A stretch of DNA of 64,000 bases, from assembly GCF_005517195.1 (NCBI RefSeq), contig NZ_CP040244.1:496001-560000 (forward strand), in the 5' to 3' direction. The notes below the pieces were generated by a model. It saw only the letters and a list, made by a program, of their open reading frames with translations, did no database searches and was not told the origin of the DNA. Positions 9,139 to 18,094 of the stretch are shown here, one piece after another. The DNA is from Streptomyces vilmorinianum (GTDB lineage: Bacteria > Actinomycetota > Actinomycetes > Streptomycetales > Streptomycetaceae). Within the stretch, counting starts at the first letter, position 1; each line of letters opens with the position of its first letter. The position numbers were made by a program, and so were the translations under genes.

Positions 9139-9614
9139 CCTCCGCCTCCGCCCTCACGGGTGGTGAAGCGGCCGGGTCGCGGGACGAGTTGATCGCGCTG
9201 TGCGCGCAGGCCTTCTGCGGGCCGCCCTGGCACGACCCGCCCCGTGGGGCGGTACGGACCGTCGACCGGCTCCTCGGCCGTACCGGGCAGCCGGACTTCC
9301 GTATGGTGGCCACCCGCGACGCCGAAGGGGCGCTGACCGGCTTCGCGGCCGGCTGGGTCGACACCGCACTCTCCGGCGGCGAGGAGGAGACCTTCGAACT
9401 CGCCGAACTCGTCGTCGCCCCCGCCCACCAGGGCCGCGGCCTCGGCCGCATCCTCCACGACGCCCTCCTCGCGAGGGCGGCCGCGCCGCGCCTGCTGATG
9501 ACGCTCGACGTGCCGGAGCTGCGCGAGCGCTACGAGCGCTGGGGCTGGAGCGTGGTGGAGCGGCAGCGCCCGGAGAAGGACCCGAGGGGCCTCGTCGTGA
9601 TGCGCCACGCCTGA
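9135..9614 (+). CDS. GNAT family N-acetyltransferase
   Basis: 159 residues from a GTG that overlaps the upstream stop as GTGA, so it is coupled to the coiled-coil gene. The GNAT fold is shown by the beta-4 strand FELAELVVAPAHQGRGLGRILHDALL. Its QGRGLG is the acetyl-CoA pyrophosphate loop (Q/RxxGxG). A C-terminal LRERYERWGWSVVERQR matches the late helix-strand that closes the site. The N-terminal part (AFCGPPWHDPPRGAVRTVDRLL) is conserved among actinobacterial copies. Substrate is unknown. Confidence 0.86.
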   Translation: MTSASALTGGEAAGSRDELIALCAQAFCGPPWHDPPRGAVRTVDRLLGRTGQPDFRMVATRDAEGALTGFAAGWVDTALSGGEEETFELAELVVAPAHQGRGLGRILHDALLARAAAPRLLMTLDVPELRERYERWGWSVVERQRPEKDPRGLVVMRHA

Positions 9615-9644
9615 CGGCGGCCAGGGGCGATTGGCCAGGGGCGC

Positions 9645-10787
9645 TTACTTGTCGATGTCGCCGACGACGAAGAAGAGCGAGCCCAGGATCGCCACCATGT
9701 CGGCGACGAGCGTGCCGGGCAGCAACTCCGTCAGCGCCTGGATGTTGTTGAACGACGCCGAGCGGAGCTTGAGCCGGTACGGCGTCTTCTCGCCCTTGGA
9801 GACCAGGTAGTAGCCGTTGATGCCGAGCGGGTTCTCGGTCCAGGCGTACGTGTGGCCCTCGGGCGCCTTGAGCACCTTCGGCAGCCGCTGGTTGATCGGC
9901 CCCGGCGGCAGGTCGGCGAGCCGGTCGAGGCAGGCGTCGGCGAGGTCCAGGGAGTTGTGGGTCTGGTCGAGCAGGCACTCGAAGCGGGCGAGACAGTCGC
10001 CCTCCTCACGGGTCACGACCTTGAGGGTGTCCCGCAGCTCTCCGTAGGCCAGGTACGGCTCGTCGCGACGCAGATCGAAGTCGACGCCTGAGGCGCGGGC
10101 GATGGGCCCGGAGACGCCGTACGCGTGCGCCGTCTGCGGGGTCAGGACGCCGACGTTCCGGGTGCGCCCCCGGAAGATCTCGTTGCCGAGGACCAGCTTG
10201 TCGTACACGTCCATGCGCGAGCGCACGTCGGCGACGGCCGCGCGGGCCCGCTCGAGCCACCCGGCGGGGAGGTCCTCCTTGAGCCCGCCGACCCGGTTGA
10301 ACATGTAGTGCATCCGGCCGCCGGAGACCTCCTCCATCACGGCCTGGAGCTCCTCGCGCTCCCGGAACGCGTAGAAGACCGGGGTGATACCTCCCAGTTC
10401 GAGCGGGTACGACCCGAGGAACATGAGGTGGTTGAGCACCCGGTTCAGCTCGGCGAGCAGGGTGCGGGTCCAGACGGCGCGCTCGGGGACCTCCATGCCG
10501 AGCATGCGCTCGACGGCCATGACGACACCGAGTTCGTTGGAGAAGGCCGACAGCCAGTCGTGGCGGTTGGCGAGCATGATGATCTGCCGGTAGTCGCGCG
10601 CCTCGAAGAGCTTCTCGGCGCCGCGGTGCATGTACCCGATGACCGGCTCGGCACTCTGGATGACCTCACCGTCCAGGACGAGCCGGAGCCGGAGCACGCC
10701 ATGGGTCGAGGGATGCTGCGGCCCGATGTTCAGCACCATGTCGGTGCTCTCCGCCGCCCCGCCGATTCCGACCGTCGTCTCCGTCAT
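9645..10787 (-). CDS. NADH-quinone oxidoreductase subunit D paralogue (NuoD2-type 49 kDa subunit)
   Basis: 380 residues matching the complex I 49-kDa subunit from end to end. It has [14 protein letters not shown] near the start, [17 protein letters not shown], the quinone-site [26 protein letters not shown], and the ending [12 protein letters not shown]. No other nuo gene is present here, so this is a stand-alone copy. It may replace NuoD in a partial or alternative complex, or work with distant subunits. Quinone-site residues look intact, which argues against decay. A GATACT box ends 7 nt before the ATG at 10787. Confidence 0.92.
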   Translation of the reverse strand: MTETTVGIGGAAESTDMVLNIGPQHPSTHGVLRLRLVLDGEVIQSAEPVIGYMHRGAEKLFEARDYRQIIMLANRHDWLSAFSNELGVVMAVERMLGMEVPERAVWTRTLLAELNRVLNHLMFLGSYPLELGGITPVFYAFREREELQAVMEEVSGGRMHYMFNRVGGLKEDLPAGWLERARAAVADVRSRMDVYDKLVLGNEIFRGRTRNVGVLTPQTAHAYGVSGPIARASGVDFDLRRDEPYLAYGELRDTLKVVTREEGDCLARFECLLDQTHNSLDLADACLDRLADLPPGPINQRLPKVLKAPEGHTYAWTENPLGINGYYLVSKGEKTPYRLKLRSASFNNIQALTELLPGTLVADMVAILGSLFFVVGDIDK

Positions 10788-10881
10788 GGGACTCAGTATC
10801 CCCCGTCATCCCGAGACCCCTGTGGGCAGCTGTTCCGCTGGGGCGGAAGGGGTGGGCACACCCCACGGAGGCGGCGCCCAG

Positions 10882-11868
10882 TCAGGCCCGTTCACCCCGG
10901 GGCCCCGGCACCGTGTGCGTGAGCCACAGAAAGTCCCCGAGCCCACCGCGCGCGGTCAGCTCCGCCGCCTCGCCCGCCGCGGCGAGCGCCCGCACATACG
11001 CCCCCGGATCACCGCTCGCCAGCGAGAGCGGCGGCCGCTCCCCGCTCACCCCCAGCCCCCGCAACGCCTCCCGCTGCGTCAGCAGCTCGCCACCCCCGCC
11101 GGCCGAGGCGCACGCGTCCATCGCCACGTGCGCCGTCACATCGCACGACCCGTCCGGCACAGGCTCCACCTCCCGCCCCGCCCGGAACCCCGTCAGCGTT
11201 CCGAACGGCGGCCTGGACCCCCGTACATGCCCGTAGTCCACCGCCACCGCCGTCCCCGCCGCCAGCGAGCCGGCCGCCGCCGCCCACGCCTCGTCCCGCG
11301 CGCGCCCGATCTCCGCCCGCTCGCCCGGCTCCCGCAGCGGCCACCACCGCTCCAGCCACTCCGCGTCCGGGCCCTCGACGACCCGCCCCAGCCGCTCCGC
11401 CCCGTCCGCCGCCCGCACCTCGACGTACCGCACCACGCCCGCCTCGTCGACGGACGCGACGTCCACCGGCACGTTGTCGAGCCACTCGTTCGCGAAGAGG
11501 AGCCCTCGCACGCCCTCCGGCACCCGGTCCGTCCACACCACCCGGGGGTCGAGCCCCGCGGGCCGGTCCGCGCGCTCGACGCCGTACGCCCGTACCGAGA
11601 GCCCCTCCGGTACGGCGGCCAGCACGCCCGTCACCAGCTCGCCGTGCCCCGCGCCCACGTCCACGAACGCGACCTCGTCCGTCCCCAGTTCCTCCGCCAC
11701 CCCGGTCAGCAGCCGGGCGACGGCTCCCGCGAAGAGCGGGGAGGCGTGCACCGAGGTGCGGAAGTGACCGGCGGGTCCCTCGGGGCGCAGAAAGAAGCCC
11801 CCGGGGCCGTACAACGCCTGCTCCGTGGCCTCGCGCCACCCCTGCCACTGACACGCCTCATCCGTCAC
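10882..11868 (-). CDS. SAM-dependent methyltransferase, DUF185/MidA (NDUFAF7-like) family
   Basis: About 328 residues from the GTG at 11868, chosen because AAGGTGGAG precedes it by about 12 nt; an ATG at 11910 gives a longer form. The SAM-binding motif is [18 protein letters not shown], followed by [16 protein letters not shown], the family's acceptor motif. In mitochondria NDUFAF7 dimethylates an arginine of the complex I 49-kDa subunit. Here the gene lies directly upstream of the NuoD paralogue, 94 bp apart on the same strand. A NuoD-modifying role is therefore plausible, but it is inferred from context only. Confidence 0.86.
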   Translation of the reverse strand: MTDEACQWQGWREATEQALYGPGGFFLRPEGPAGHFRTSVHASPLFAGAVARLLTGVAEELGTDEVAFVDVGAGHGELVTGVLAAVPEGLSVRAYGVERADRPAGLDPRVVWTDRVPEGVRGLLFANEWLDNVPVDVASVDEAGVVRYVEVRAADGAERLGRVVEGPDAEWLERWWPLREPGERAEIGRARDEAWAAAAGSLAAGTAVAVDYGHVRGSRPPFGTLTGFRAGREVEPVPDGSCDVTAHVAMDACASAGGGGELLTQREALRGLGVSGERPPLSLASGDPGAYVRALAAAGEAAELTARGGLGDFLWLTHTVPGPRGERA

Positions 11869-11965
11869 GTGCCCCAGTCTCCACCTTGCGGAGTACAGGC
11901 TTCCCGCCAAGGATCGACCCCACGGTTGACCCCTGCACCTATCTCCTTTCCCTACTCTGGGTTAC

Positions 11966-13168
11966 GTGCAGCGCCTCTACGACTTCATCCGCAGACACCC
12001 GACGGGCGTCGACACCTTCTGGGCGGTCGTCCTCCTCGGGTTCTCCCTGCTGTGGGTGGTCACGTCCTACCCGGAGGTCGACACGCCCGCCGCGTACGGC
12101 GTCGTCGCCGTCCTCTTCTCGCTCGTCGTCGCGCTGCGCCGCCGCGTGCCCGAGAAGATGCTGCTGCTCGGCGTCGCGCTGGGCGTCGGCCAGCTCGCCT
12201 TCGGGGTGATGCCGTTCTTCGCGGACTTCGCGATCCTGGTGATCATCTACACCGTGGCCGCGAGCGACGGGCCCCGCTGGGCCTCCCGGCTGGCGCTGAT
12301 CGGCGGACTGAGCGCGGCCACCCTCTCCCAGCTGCGCTGGCCGATGGAGGGCCCCGGCTCGACCCTCGCGAAGGTCTTCTTCACGGTGATCATGACCGTG
12401 CCGTTCGCCCTCGCCTGGGTCCTCGGCGACTCGCTGCGCACCCGCCGCGCCTACTTCGCGCAGCTGGAGGAGCGCGCCTCCCGCCTGGAGCAGGAGCGCG
12501 AGGCGCAGGCCAAGGTCGCCGTCGCCGCGGAGCGCGCCCGGATCGCCCGCGAGCTGCACGACGTCGTCGCCCACAACGTCTCGGTGATGGTCGTCCAGGC
12601 CGACGGCGCCGCCTACGTCCTGGACGCCTCGCCCGACCAGGCCAAGCAGGCGCTGGAGACGATCTCCTCCACCGGTCGCCAGGCGCTGGCCGAGATGCGC
12701 CGGCTGCTCGGCATCCTGCGCACCGGCGAGCACCAGGAGGCGGGGGAGTACGTGCCCCAGCCCGACGTCGAGCAGATCGAGGACCTGGTCGAGCAGGTCC
12801 GGGGCGCCGGTCTGACGGTCGACTTCCGGATCGAGGGGACGCCCCGGCCGCTGCCGAGCGGCGTCGAGCTCACCGCGTACCGCATCGTGCAGGAAGCCCT
12901 CACCAACACCCGCAAGCACGGCGGCCCCGACGCCGGGGCCAGCGTCCGCCTGGTGTACTTCGACGACGGCCTCGGGCTCCTGGTCGAGGACGACGGGCGG
13001 GGCGCGACCCAGGAGATGTACGAGGACGGGGGCGCCGACGGCCGTGGCCACGGCCTGATCGGCATGCGGGAGCGGGTCGGCATGGTCGGCGGCACCCTGG
13101 ACGCGGGGCCGCGTCCGGGGGGCGGTTTCCGTATCAGCGCCCTGCTCCCCCTGAAGCCCGCCCACTGA
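11966..13168 (+). CDS. sensor histidine kinase, NarL/DesK (HisKA_3) type
   Basis: 400 residues. Four to five N-terminal transmembrane helices (about residues 17-155) form a membrane sensor without a large extracellular loop. The dimerisation domain has ERARIARELHDVVAHNVSVM with phosphoacceptor His198. The HATPase domain carries ALTNTRKHGG and the glycine boxes GLGLLVEDDGRG and GRGHGLIGMRERV. A TACTCT box ends 7 nt before the GTG and there is no clear Shine-Dalgarno, so it is probably leaderless. It is followed 18 bp later by its response regulator. Signal unknown. Confidence 0.93.
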   Translation: MQRLYDFIRRHPTGVDTFWAVVLLGFSLLWVVTSYPEVDTPAAYGVVAVLFSLVVALRRRVPEKMLLLGVALGVGQLAFGVMPFFADFAILVIIYTVAASDGPRWASRLALIGGLSAATLSQLRWPMEGPGSTLAKVFFTVIMTVPFALAWVLGDSLRTRRAYFAQLEERASRLEQEREAQAKVAVAAERARIARELHDVVAHNVSVMVVQADGAAYVLDASPDQAKQALETISSTGRQALAEMRRLLGILRTGEHQEAGEYVPQPDVEQIEDLVEQVRGAGLTVDFRIEGTPRPLPSGVELTAYRIVQEALTNTRKHGGPDAGASVRLVYFDDGLGLLVEDDGRGATQEMYEDGGADGRGHGLIGMRERVGMVGGTLDAGPRPGGGFRISALLPLKPAH

Positions 13169-13186
13169 CGACCTTTAAGGATCTTC

Positions 13187-13861
13187 ATGTCCATCCGCGT
13201 GATGCTCGTCGACGACCAGGTGCTGCTGCGCACCGGCTTCCGCATGGTGCTAGCCGCCCAGCCGGACATGGAGGTCGTGGCCGAGGCGGGCGACGGTGTG
13301 GAGGCGCTGGAGGTGCTGCGCTCCACGGCCGTGGACGTGGTGCTGATGGACGTACGGATGCCCAAGCTCGACGGCGTGGAGGCGACGCGGCGGATCTGCG
13401 CGGAGCCCGACGCGCCCAAGGTGCTGATCCTGACCACCTTCGACCTCGACGAGTACGCCTTCTCCGGGCTGAAGGCCGGCGCGAGCGGCTTCATGCTGAA
13501 GGACGTGCCGCCGGGCGAGCTGCTCGGCGCGATCCGCTCCGTGCACAGCGGCGACGCGGTCGTGGCCCCCTCGACCACGCGCCGGCTGCTCGACCGCTTC
13601 TCGCCGATGCTGCCGTCCTCGGGCAAGGAGCCTCAGCACAAGGAGCTGGGCAAGCTCACCGAGCGGGAGCGTGAGGTCATGCTCCTGGTCGCGCAGGGCC
13701 TGTCGAACGGCGAGATCGCCGCCCGGCTGGTCCTCTCGGAGGCGACGGTGAAGACGCATGTCGGCCGGATCCTGACCAAGCTGGACCTGCGCGACCGGGT
13801 GCAGGTGGTGGTGCTCGCGTACGAGACGGGCCTGGTGAGGGCGGGCGGCGGGGCGGTCTGA
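13187..13861 (+). CDS. response regulator, NarL/LuxR family
   Basis: 224 residues. The receiver domain has acidic pair Asp9/Asp10 (VMLVDDQ), phosphoacceptor Asp55 in VLMDVRMPK, and the conserved lysine in GFMLKDVPPGELL. The C-terminal LuxR helix-turn-helix spans LTEREREVMLLVAQGLSNGEIAARLVLSEATVKTHVGRIL. It is the cognate partner of the adjacent kinase (18-bp gap). TTTAAGGATCTT before the ATG holds a modest AAGGA ribosome site. It should dimerise and bind DNA on phosphorylation. Targets cannot be deduced. Confidence 0.95.
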   Translation: MSIRVMLVDDQVLLRTGFRMVLAAQPDMEVVAEAGDGVEALEVLRSTAVDVVLMDVRMPKLDGVEATRRICAEPDAPKVLILTTFDLDEYAFSGLKAGASGFMLKDVPPGELLGAIRSVHSGDAVVAPSTTRRLLDRFSPMLPSSGKEPQHKELGKLTEREREVMLLVAQGLSNGEIAARLVLSEATVKTHVGRILTKLDLRDRVQVVVLAYETGLVRAGGGAV

Positions 13862-13867
13862 TCCGCC

Positions 13868-14479
13868 GTGCTGCTGTGGATCAACGGTCCGTTCGGGGGC
13901 GGAAAGACGCAGACGGCGTACGAGATCAGGCGGAGGCTGCCCGGCAGTGTCGTGTGCGACCCGGAGCATGTCGGCTTCGGCCTGCACCGCACGCTGCCGC
14001 CGCCGCTCCGTGGAGACTTCCAGGATCTGACGGCGTGGCGGCAGGGCGTGTACGAGGTCCTCGACCTGGCGCTGCGGCGGTACGCGGACGGGCCGGTGAT
14101 CGTGCCGATGACGCTCGTGGAACCGGCGTACTTCGAGGAGATCGTCGGCCGGCTGCGCGAGGAGCACGGTGCGGACCGGGTCCACCACTTCGCGCTGCTC
14201 GCGGAGCGGGAGACGGTCCTGAAGCGGCTGACCGAGCGGGGGTGGGGGCGCGGGCTCAAGCGGGAGAGCTTCGCCGTACGGAAGCTCGACCTGTGCCTGG
14301 AGCGGCTGAACGGCCCGCGGTTCGCGCACCACATCCGTACGGACCGGATCACCGTCCCCGAGGTCGCGGACGAGGTGGCGCGGGCGGCGGGGCTGCGCCT
14401 CGCGCCGAACACGGACGGGCCGCTGCGGCACCGCCTGCGCCGGATCAAGGTCGGCCTGTCACACGTCCGCTTCGACTGA
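13868..14479 (+). CDS. P-loop ATPase, TmrB-like (tunicamycin-resistance protein family)
   Basis: 203 residues starting MLLWINGPFGGGKTQTAYEI, with a Walker A GPFGGGKT at residues 7-14. The remaining pattern (CDPEHVGFGLHRTLPP, RQGVYEVLDLALR, PMTLVEPAYFEEIVGRLR, HFALLAERETVLKRLTERG) matches the small TmrB-like kinase/ATPase family. TmrB of Bacillus binds tunicamycin, but many homologues have unknown substrates, so resistance should not be assumed. The GTG start lies 6 nt after the response-regulator stop, so it is probably co-translated with the two-component pair. Confidence 0.82.
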   Translation: MLLWINGPFGGGKTQTAYEIRRRLPGSVVCDPEHVGFGLHRTLPPPLRGDFQDLTAWRQGVYEVLDLALRRYADGPVIVPMTLVEPAYFEEIVGRLREEHGADRVHHFALLAERETVLKRLTERGWGRGLKRESFAVRKLDLCLERLNGPRFAHHIRTDRITVPEVADEVARAAGLRLAPNTDGPLRHRLRRIKVGLSHVRFD

Positions 14480-14488
14480 CGGGGTCGG

Positions 14489-15577
14489 CTAGCGCAGCAC
14501 CGACTCGAGGAAGTCGCTGCCCAGACGGGCGACGACGGCCACGTCCAGCTGGTGCAGGACGTACCGGCCGCGGCGCTGGGTGGTGAGCAGCCCGGCCTTC
14601 TTCAGGACGGCGAGGTGGCGGGAGACCTCGGGCGGGGTGATGCCGTACGTGTCGGCCAGCTCGCTCGTCGTGGACGGGCCGCGGGCGAGGCTGCGGCAGA
14701 TCCGCATCCGCATCGGGTGCGCGACGGCCTCCAGGCGGAGCTTGACGGTCTCCACGGACGCGCTGCCGGCGAGCTCACGGGTGGAGACGGGGTACTGGAT
14801 CACCGGCTTCCAGCCGGGCGCGTGCAGGGCGACGAGATGCGGCCAGCCGAACGCGGTCGGCAGGAACGTCAGGGCCGAGCCGTCGGCGCTGGTCCAGCCG
14901 TGCATCAGCTTGTCGACGACGATCCGGGTGCCGCGCTCGTCCTCCTCCAGGCTCATGGCCGGGGAGACGGCGGCGACGGCGTCGGCGAGGCCCTTGCGGC
15001 GCAGGAGTTCGGTCTTGTGCCGGGCGTCGGCGGCGAGCTGGACGCGCACCCGCTGCCAGGTGTCGGCGAAGAACGCGTCGTCGCAGTCCTCCAGGAGCCG
15101 CCGGACCCACGCGCGCGTGCCGGTCGGATCGGCGAGCATCCGTTCCACGAACGCGGCCTGCCGGGGCCCGCGCGCCGCGGCCAGGTCGAGGGCGCGGCGG
15201 CGGGAGCGCGGGTCGACGAGCGGGGAGGGCACGCCGTTCGCGTACTGGCTGCTGCAGGAGATCTCCAGCGCCGCGCCGACGTACGTCTCGTCGTCCATCC
15301 GGTCGAGGTCGTCCAGCTCCTCGGCGAGGGTCTCGCGGGGCTGGGCGGGCAGCAGGATGTCGGAGCGGGTGGACCGCCACATGAAGTCGGCCTCGTGCAG
15401 CCGGTCGGCGAGCTCCGGCTTGAGGGCGGCGGAGGTCGTCGTGGTCCAGCCGTGCAGCCGGGCGTGATGGGCGGGCTCGGAGAGCGCGTGCAGCGCGGCG
15501 CCGAGCTCGGCCAGCGGCGAGGGGCAGAAGGCGATCCGCTCGTGCGGCAGTCCGGTGATGTCGATGGTCACGCTCAC
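14489..15577 (-). CDS. ArsR-family winged-helix regulator with N-terminal DUF5937-type domain
   Basis: 362 residues, far longer than a plain ArsR protein (about 100). The N-terminal 260 residues (ITGLPHERIAFCPSPLAELGAALHALS; WTSADGSALTFLPTAFGWPHLVAL) form the extra domain seen in actinobacterial members. The C-terminus is the DNA-binding part: AVAHPMRMRICRSLARGPSTTSELADTYGITPPEVSRHLAVLKKAGLLTTQRRGRYVLHQL. No cysteine metal site is obvious. It is convergent with the TmrB-like gene (9-bp gap). GTG at 15577 is the start. Confidence 0.87.
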   Translation of the reverse strand: MSVTIDITGLPHERIAFCPSPLAELGAALHALSEPAHHARLHGWTTTTSAALKPELADRLHEADFMWRSTRSDILLPAQPRETLAEELDDLDRMDDETYVGAALEISCSSQYANGVPSPLVDPRSRRRALDLAAARGPRQAAFVERMLADPTGTRAWVRRLLEDCDDAFFADTWQRVRVQLAADARHKTELLRRKGLADAVAAVSPAMSLEEDERGTRIVVDKLMHGWTSADGSALTFLPTAFGWPHLVALHAPGWKPVIQYPVSTRELAGSASVETVKLRLEAVAHPMRMRICRSLARGPSTTSELADTYGITPPEVSRHLAVLKKAGLLTTQRRGRYVLHQLDVAVVARLGSDFLESVLR

Positions 15578-15677
15578 GCCCCTATGGTGCGGGTCGAGCC
15601 GGGGCCGCCGTCGCCCGTTTGACGCCCCCCGTCAATCCACGGGACCGCGGGGGGCGGCCCGGCGCACCGTGACGTGC

Positions 15678-15884
15678 ATGAGCGCACTGCACCAGTACCT
15701 CCTGGACAGCTACCGGGCCGAGCAGCGCGGCGATCGGCTGCCGCCGCTGCCCGGAACCCAAGACGTCGCGACCCTCCGCGCGGTCCGCGACCACCGCCGC
15801 TTCCGCGCCGTCGTCGCCGGCCGCCCGGCCCGGGGGCGGTTGCGCACGGCGCTCGACCGCCGGCTGCGCTCCCGGGCGTGCTGA
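15678..15884 (+). CDS. small conserved hypothetical protein (68 aa)
   Basis: The ATG at 15678 gives MSALHQYLLDSYRAEQRGDRLPPLPG, an amphipathic helix, then an Arg-rich tail ending RLRSRAC. It sits between the divergent ArsR-like gene and the convergent threonine-aldolase-like gene, 4 nt from the latter's stop. No signal peptide or membrane helix is present. Codon use with GC-rich third positions supports a real gene, as does a helical N-terminus that reads like a conserved Streptomyces small protein. No homologue could be checked. Function unknown. Confidence 0.62.
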   Translation: MSALHQYLLDSYRAEQRGDRLPPLPGTQDVATLRAVRDHRRFRAVVAGRPARGRLRTALDRRLRSRAC

Positions 15885-15888
15885 ACCC

Positions 15889-17058
15889 TCAGGCCACCCG
15901 CGACACGAACGCCACGACCGCCTCCCGTACGTCCGCCTCCGTCCACGCGAGCCCCGGCTCCGCCACCGTCACCTCCGTCACCGCCACGCCCGGTGGCCCG
16001 CCCGCCGGGGACGGGGACCAGCGCCGGAAGAGGACCGTGTCCGTGGCCTCCGTCAGCGCCAGCGACGCCGCCGTCAGGACCTCCGGGTCGTACGGGAGCC
16101 ACACCTGGAACTGGTGGGTGTGCGGGGTCTCCGGGTGGATCCGGAACCACGGCACCCCCGCCTCCTCGAAGCCGGCCCGCAGACCGTCCGCCACCACGCG
16201 CGCGTGGGCCACGTACGAGGGCAGCTTCGGCAGTTCCACGCCGAGGCCGCGCAGCGCGGACAGTGCCGCGGGGAACTGCTGGAAGACCAGCCCGCCGTAG
16301 CGGTGGAGCCACAGCCGCGCCTCGTCCATCACCTCCTCGGGACCGGCCAGCGCGGCCCCCGAGATCCCGCCCAGGGACTTGTAGAACGACACGTACACGC
16401 TGTCCGCGAGCCCCGCGATCTCCCGCGGCTCCCGCCCGAAGTGCGGGGCGCACTCCCACAGGCGCGCGCCGTCGATGTGCACCACTGCGTCACGCTCGCG
16501 CGCCGCGTCCACCACCTCCACCAGTTCGGTCCAGGTCGGCAGCACGAACCCCGCGTCCCGCAGCGGCAGCTCCAGCATCAGCGTCCCGAACGGCTCCGGG
16601 TGGTCCCGTACCTCCTCGGCCGTCGGCAGCCGGGGCTCGTCCGTCGGGTGGACCGTGCGCAGCCCGCTCACCGCGCCCAGCGCGCCGTCCTCGTGGACCT
16701 CCGGGTGGGAGAGCGGGTGGAGTGCGACGACCGGGCTGCCGGTCCGGCCCGCCCAGCAGCGCAGGGCCACCTGCTGGGCCATCGTCCCGGTCGGGAAGAA
16801 CACCGCCGCGGGGAAGCCCAGCAGCTCCGCCACCCGCCGCTCCACCTCGGCTACCGGCCCGCCGTCGCCGTACATGTCGACCGGCTCGTAGGGGTCCATG
16901 AGGGCGTGAGCGCCCTCCGCCAGCTCCCGCAGTTCGGTCAGCCGCTCGCCGATCGTGGCCTCCACGGGCGTGTGCCACAGCTTCCGGCCGGCGTCGGACC
17001 ACACCGCGGCCCTGTGGCGTCGTGCGTCCTGCTCGCTCATCGCGCCGTACTCGTCCAT
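15889..17058 (-). CDS. threonine aldolase/beta-eliminating lyase family PLP enzyme
   Basis: About 389 residues from the ATG at 17058; a second ATG six codons in is possible. The fold-type I PLP pattern is visible: PVDMYGDGGPVAEVERRVAELLG, FFPTGTMAQQVALRCW, then VVHIDGARLWECAPHF (aspartate that pairs with the PLP nitrogen) and the Schiff-base lysine in DSVYVSFYKSLGG. Low-specificity threonine aldolases cleave L-threonine and allo-threonine to glycine and acetaldehyde. Related lyases act on other beta-hydroxy amino acids, so the substrate is open. It stands alone and is divergent from the CoA/NAD operon. Confidence 0.89.
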   Translation of the reverse strand: MDEYGAMSEQDARRHRAAVWSDAGRKLWHTPVEATIGERLTELRELAEGAHALMDPYEPVDMYGDGGPVAEVERRVAELLGFPAAVFFPTGTMAQQVALRCWAGRTGSPVVALHPLSHPEVHEDGALGAVSGLRTVHPTDEPRLPTAEEVRDHPEPFGTLMLELPLRDAGFVLPTWTELVEVVDAARERDAVVHIDGARLWECAPHFGREPREIAGLADSVYVSFYKSLGGISGAALAGPEEVMDEARLWLHRYGGLVFQQFPAALSALRGLGVELPKLPSYVAHARVVADGLRAGFEEAGVPWFRIHPETPHTHQFQVWLPYDPEVLTAASLALTEATDTVLFRRWSPSPAGGPPGVAVTEVTVAEPGLAWTEADVREAVVAFVSRVA

Positions 17059-17182
17059 CCGCCGATCATCACACCGGCGCCCACACCCTGTGGACAGCCA
17101 CGGGGGAGCGCGAAACGCTGGCGTAGCATGACCAGAAATCGTCCGGTACCCCCCGCGGACTGGAACGGAAGGCCGTTGCCGC

Positions 17183-18094
17183 GTGAACCAACCAGCAGAA
17201 CCCCGAGCGGAAGACCGACCCGCGCGACTCTCCGTCGGAGTCGTCGGAGCCGGCCGGGTGGGCCCCGCGCTCGCCGCCGCACTCCAGCTCGCGGGACACC
17301 GCCCCGTCGCCGTCTCCGCGGTCTCCGACGCCTCCGTGCGCCGCGCCGCGACCCTGCTCCCCGACGTGCCGATCGTGCCGCCCGCCCAGGTGCTCGCCCG
17401 CGCCGAGCTGGTGCTGCTGACCGTTCCCGACGACGCGCTGCCCGGCCTGGTCGAGGGCCTCGCCGAGACCGGTGCCGTACGGCCGGGGCAGCTGCTCGTG
17501 CACACCTCCGGGCGGTACGGCGTGAACGTCCTGGAGCCCGCGCGCCGCGCCGGCGCGCTGCCGCTCGCGCTGCACCCCGCGATGACCTTCACCGGGACCT
17601 CCGTCGACGTCCAGCGGCTGGCCGGCTGCTCCTTCGGGGTGACCGCGCCCGAGGAGCTGCGGCTGGCCGCCGAGGCCCTGGTCATCGAGATGGGCGGCGA
17701 GCCCGAGTGGATCGCGGAGGAGTCCCGCCCGCTCTACCACGCGGCCCTCGCCCTGGGCGCGAACCATCTGGTCACGCTGGTCGCCCAGTCGATGGACCTG
17801 CTCCGTACGGCCGGGGTCGCCGCCCCCGACCGGATGCTCGGCCCGCTCCTGGGCGCCGCCCTGGACAACGCCCTGCGCTCCGGCGACGCGGCCCTCACCG
17901 GACCCGTCGCGCGCGGTGACGCGGGCACGGTCGCCGCGCACGTCGCCGAGCTGCGCAAGCACGCGCCCGGCACCGTCGCCGGCTACCTGGCGATGGCCCG
18001 CACGACCGCCGACCGGGCGCTCGCGCACGGCCTGCTCAAGCCCGAGCTCGCCGAGGACCTGCTGGGCGTGCTCGCAGAGGGGGACCCCCGATGA
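17183..18094 (+). CDS. Rossmann-fold and DUF2520 domain protein, first gene of CoA/NAD operon
   Basis: 303 residues. The NAD(P)-binding motif is [22 protein letters not shown], followed by a helical C-terminal domain ([24 protein letters not shown]) like that of 6-phosphogluconate dehydrogenase-type proteins. The family sits beside panC in actinobacteria; from memory, Mycobacterium Rv3603c occupies the same place. That suggests a ketopantoate reductase-like role, but the enzyme has not been matched to PanE here. The GTG at 17183 follows AACGGAAGG. It overlaps panC by 4 nt. Confidence 0.9.
   Translation: MNQPAEPRAEDRPARLSVGVVGAGRVGPALAAALQLAGHRPVAVSAVSDASVRRAATLLPDVPIVPPAQVLARAELVLLTVPDDALPGLVEGLAETGAVRPGQLLVHTSGRYGVNVLEPARRAGALPLALHPAMTFTGTSVDVQRLAGCSFGVTAPEELRLAAEALVIEMGGEPEWIAEESRPLYHAALALGANHLVTLVAQSMDLLRTAGVAAPDRMLGPLLGAALDNALRSGDAALTGPVARGDAGTVAAHVAELRKHAPGTVAGYLAMARTTADRALAHGLLKPELAEDLLGVLAEGDPR

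Noticed and set aside
13868..14479. Tunicamycin resistance as the function of the TmrB-like gene
   Set aside because: Only the P-loop and general family pattern are visible; most such homologues have no shown link to tunicamycin.
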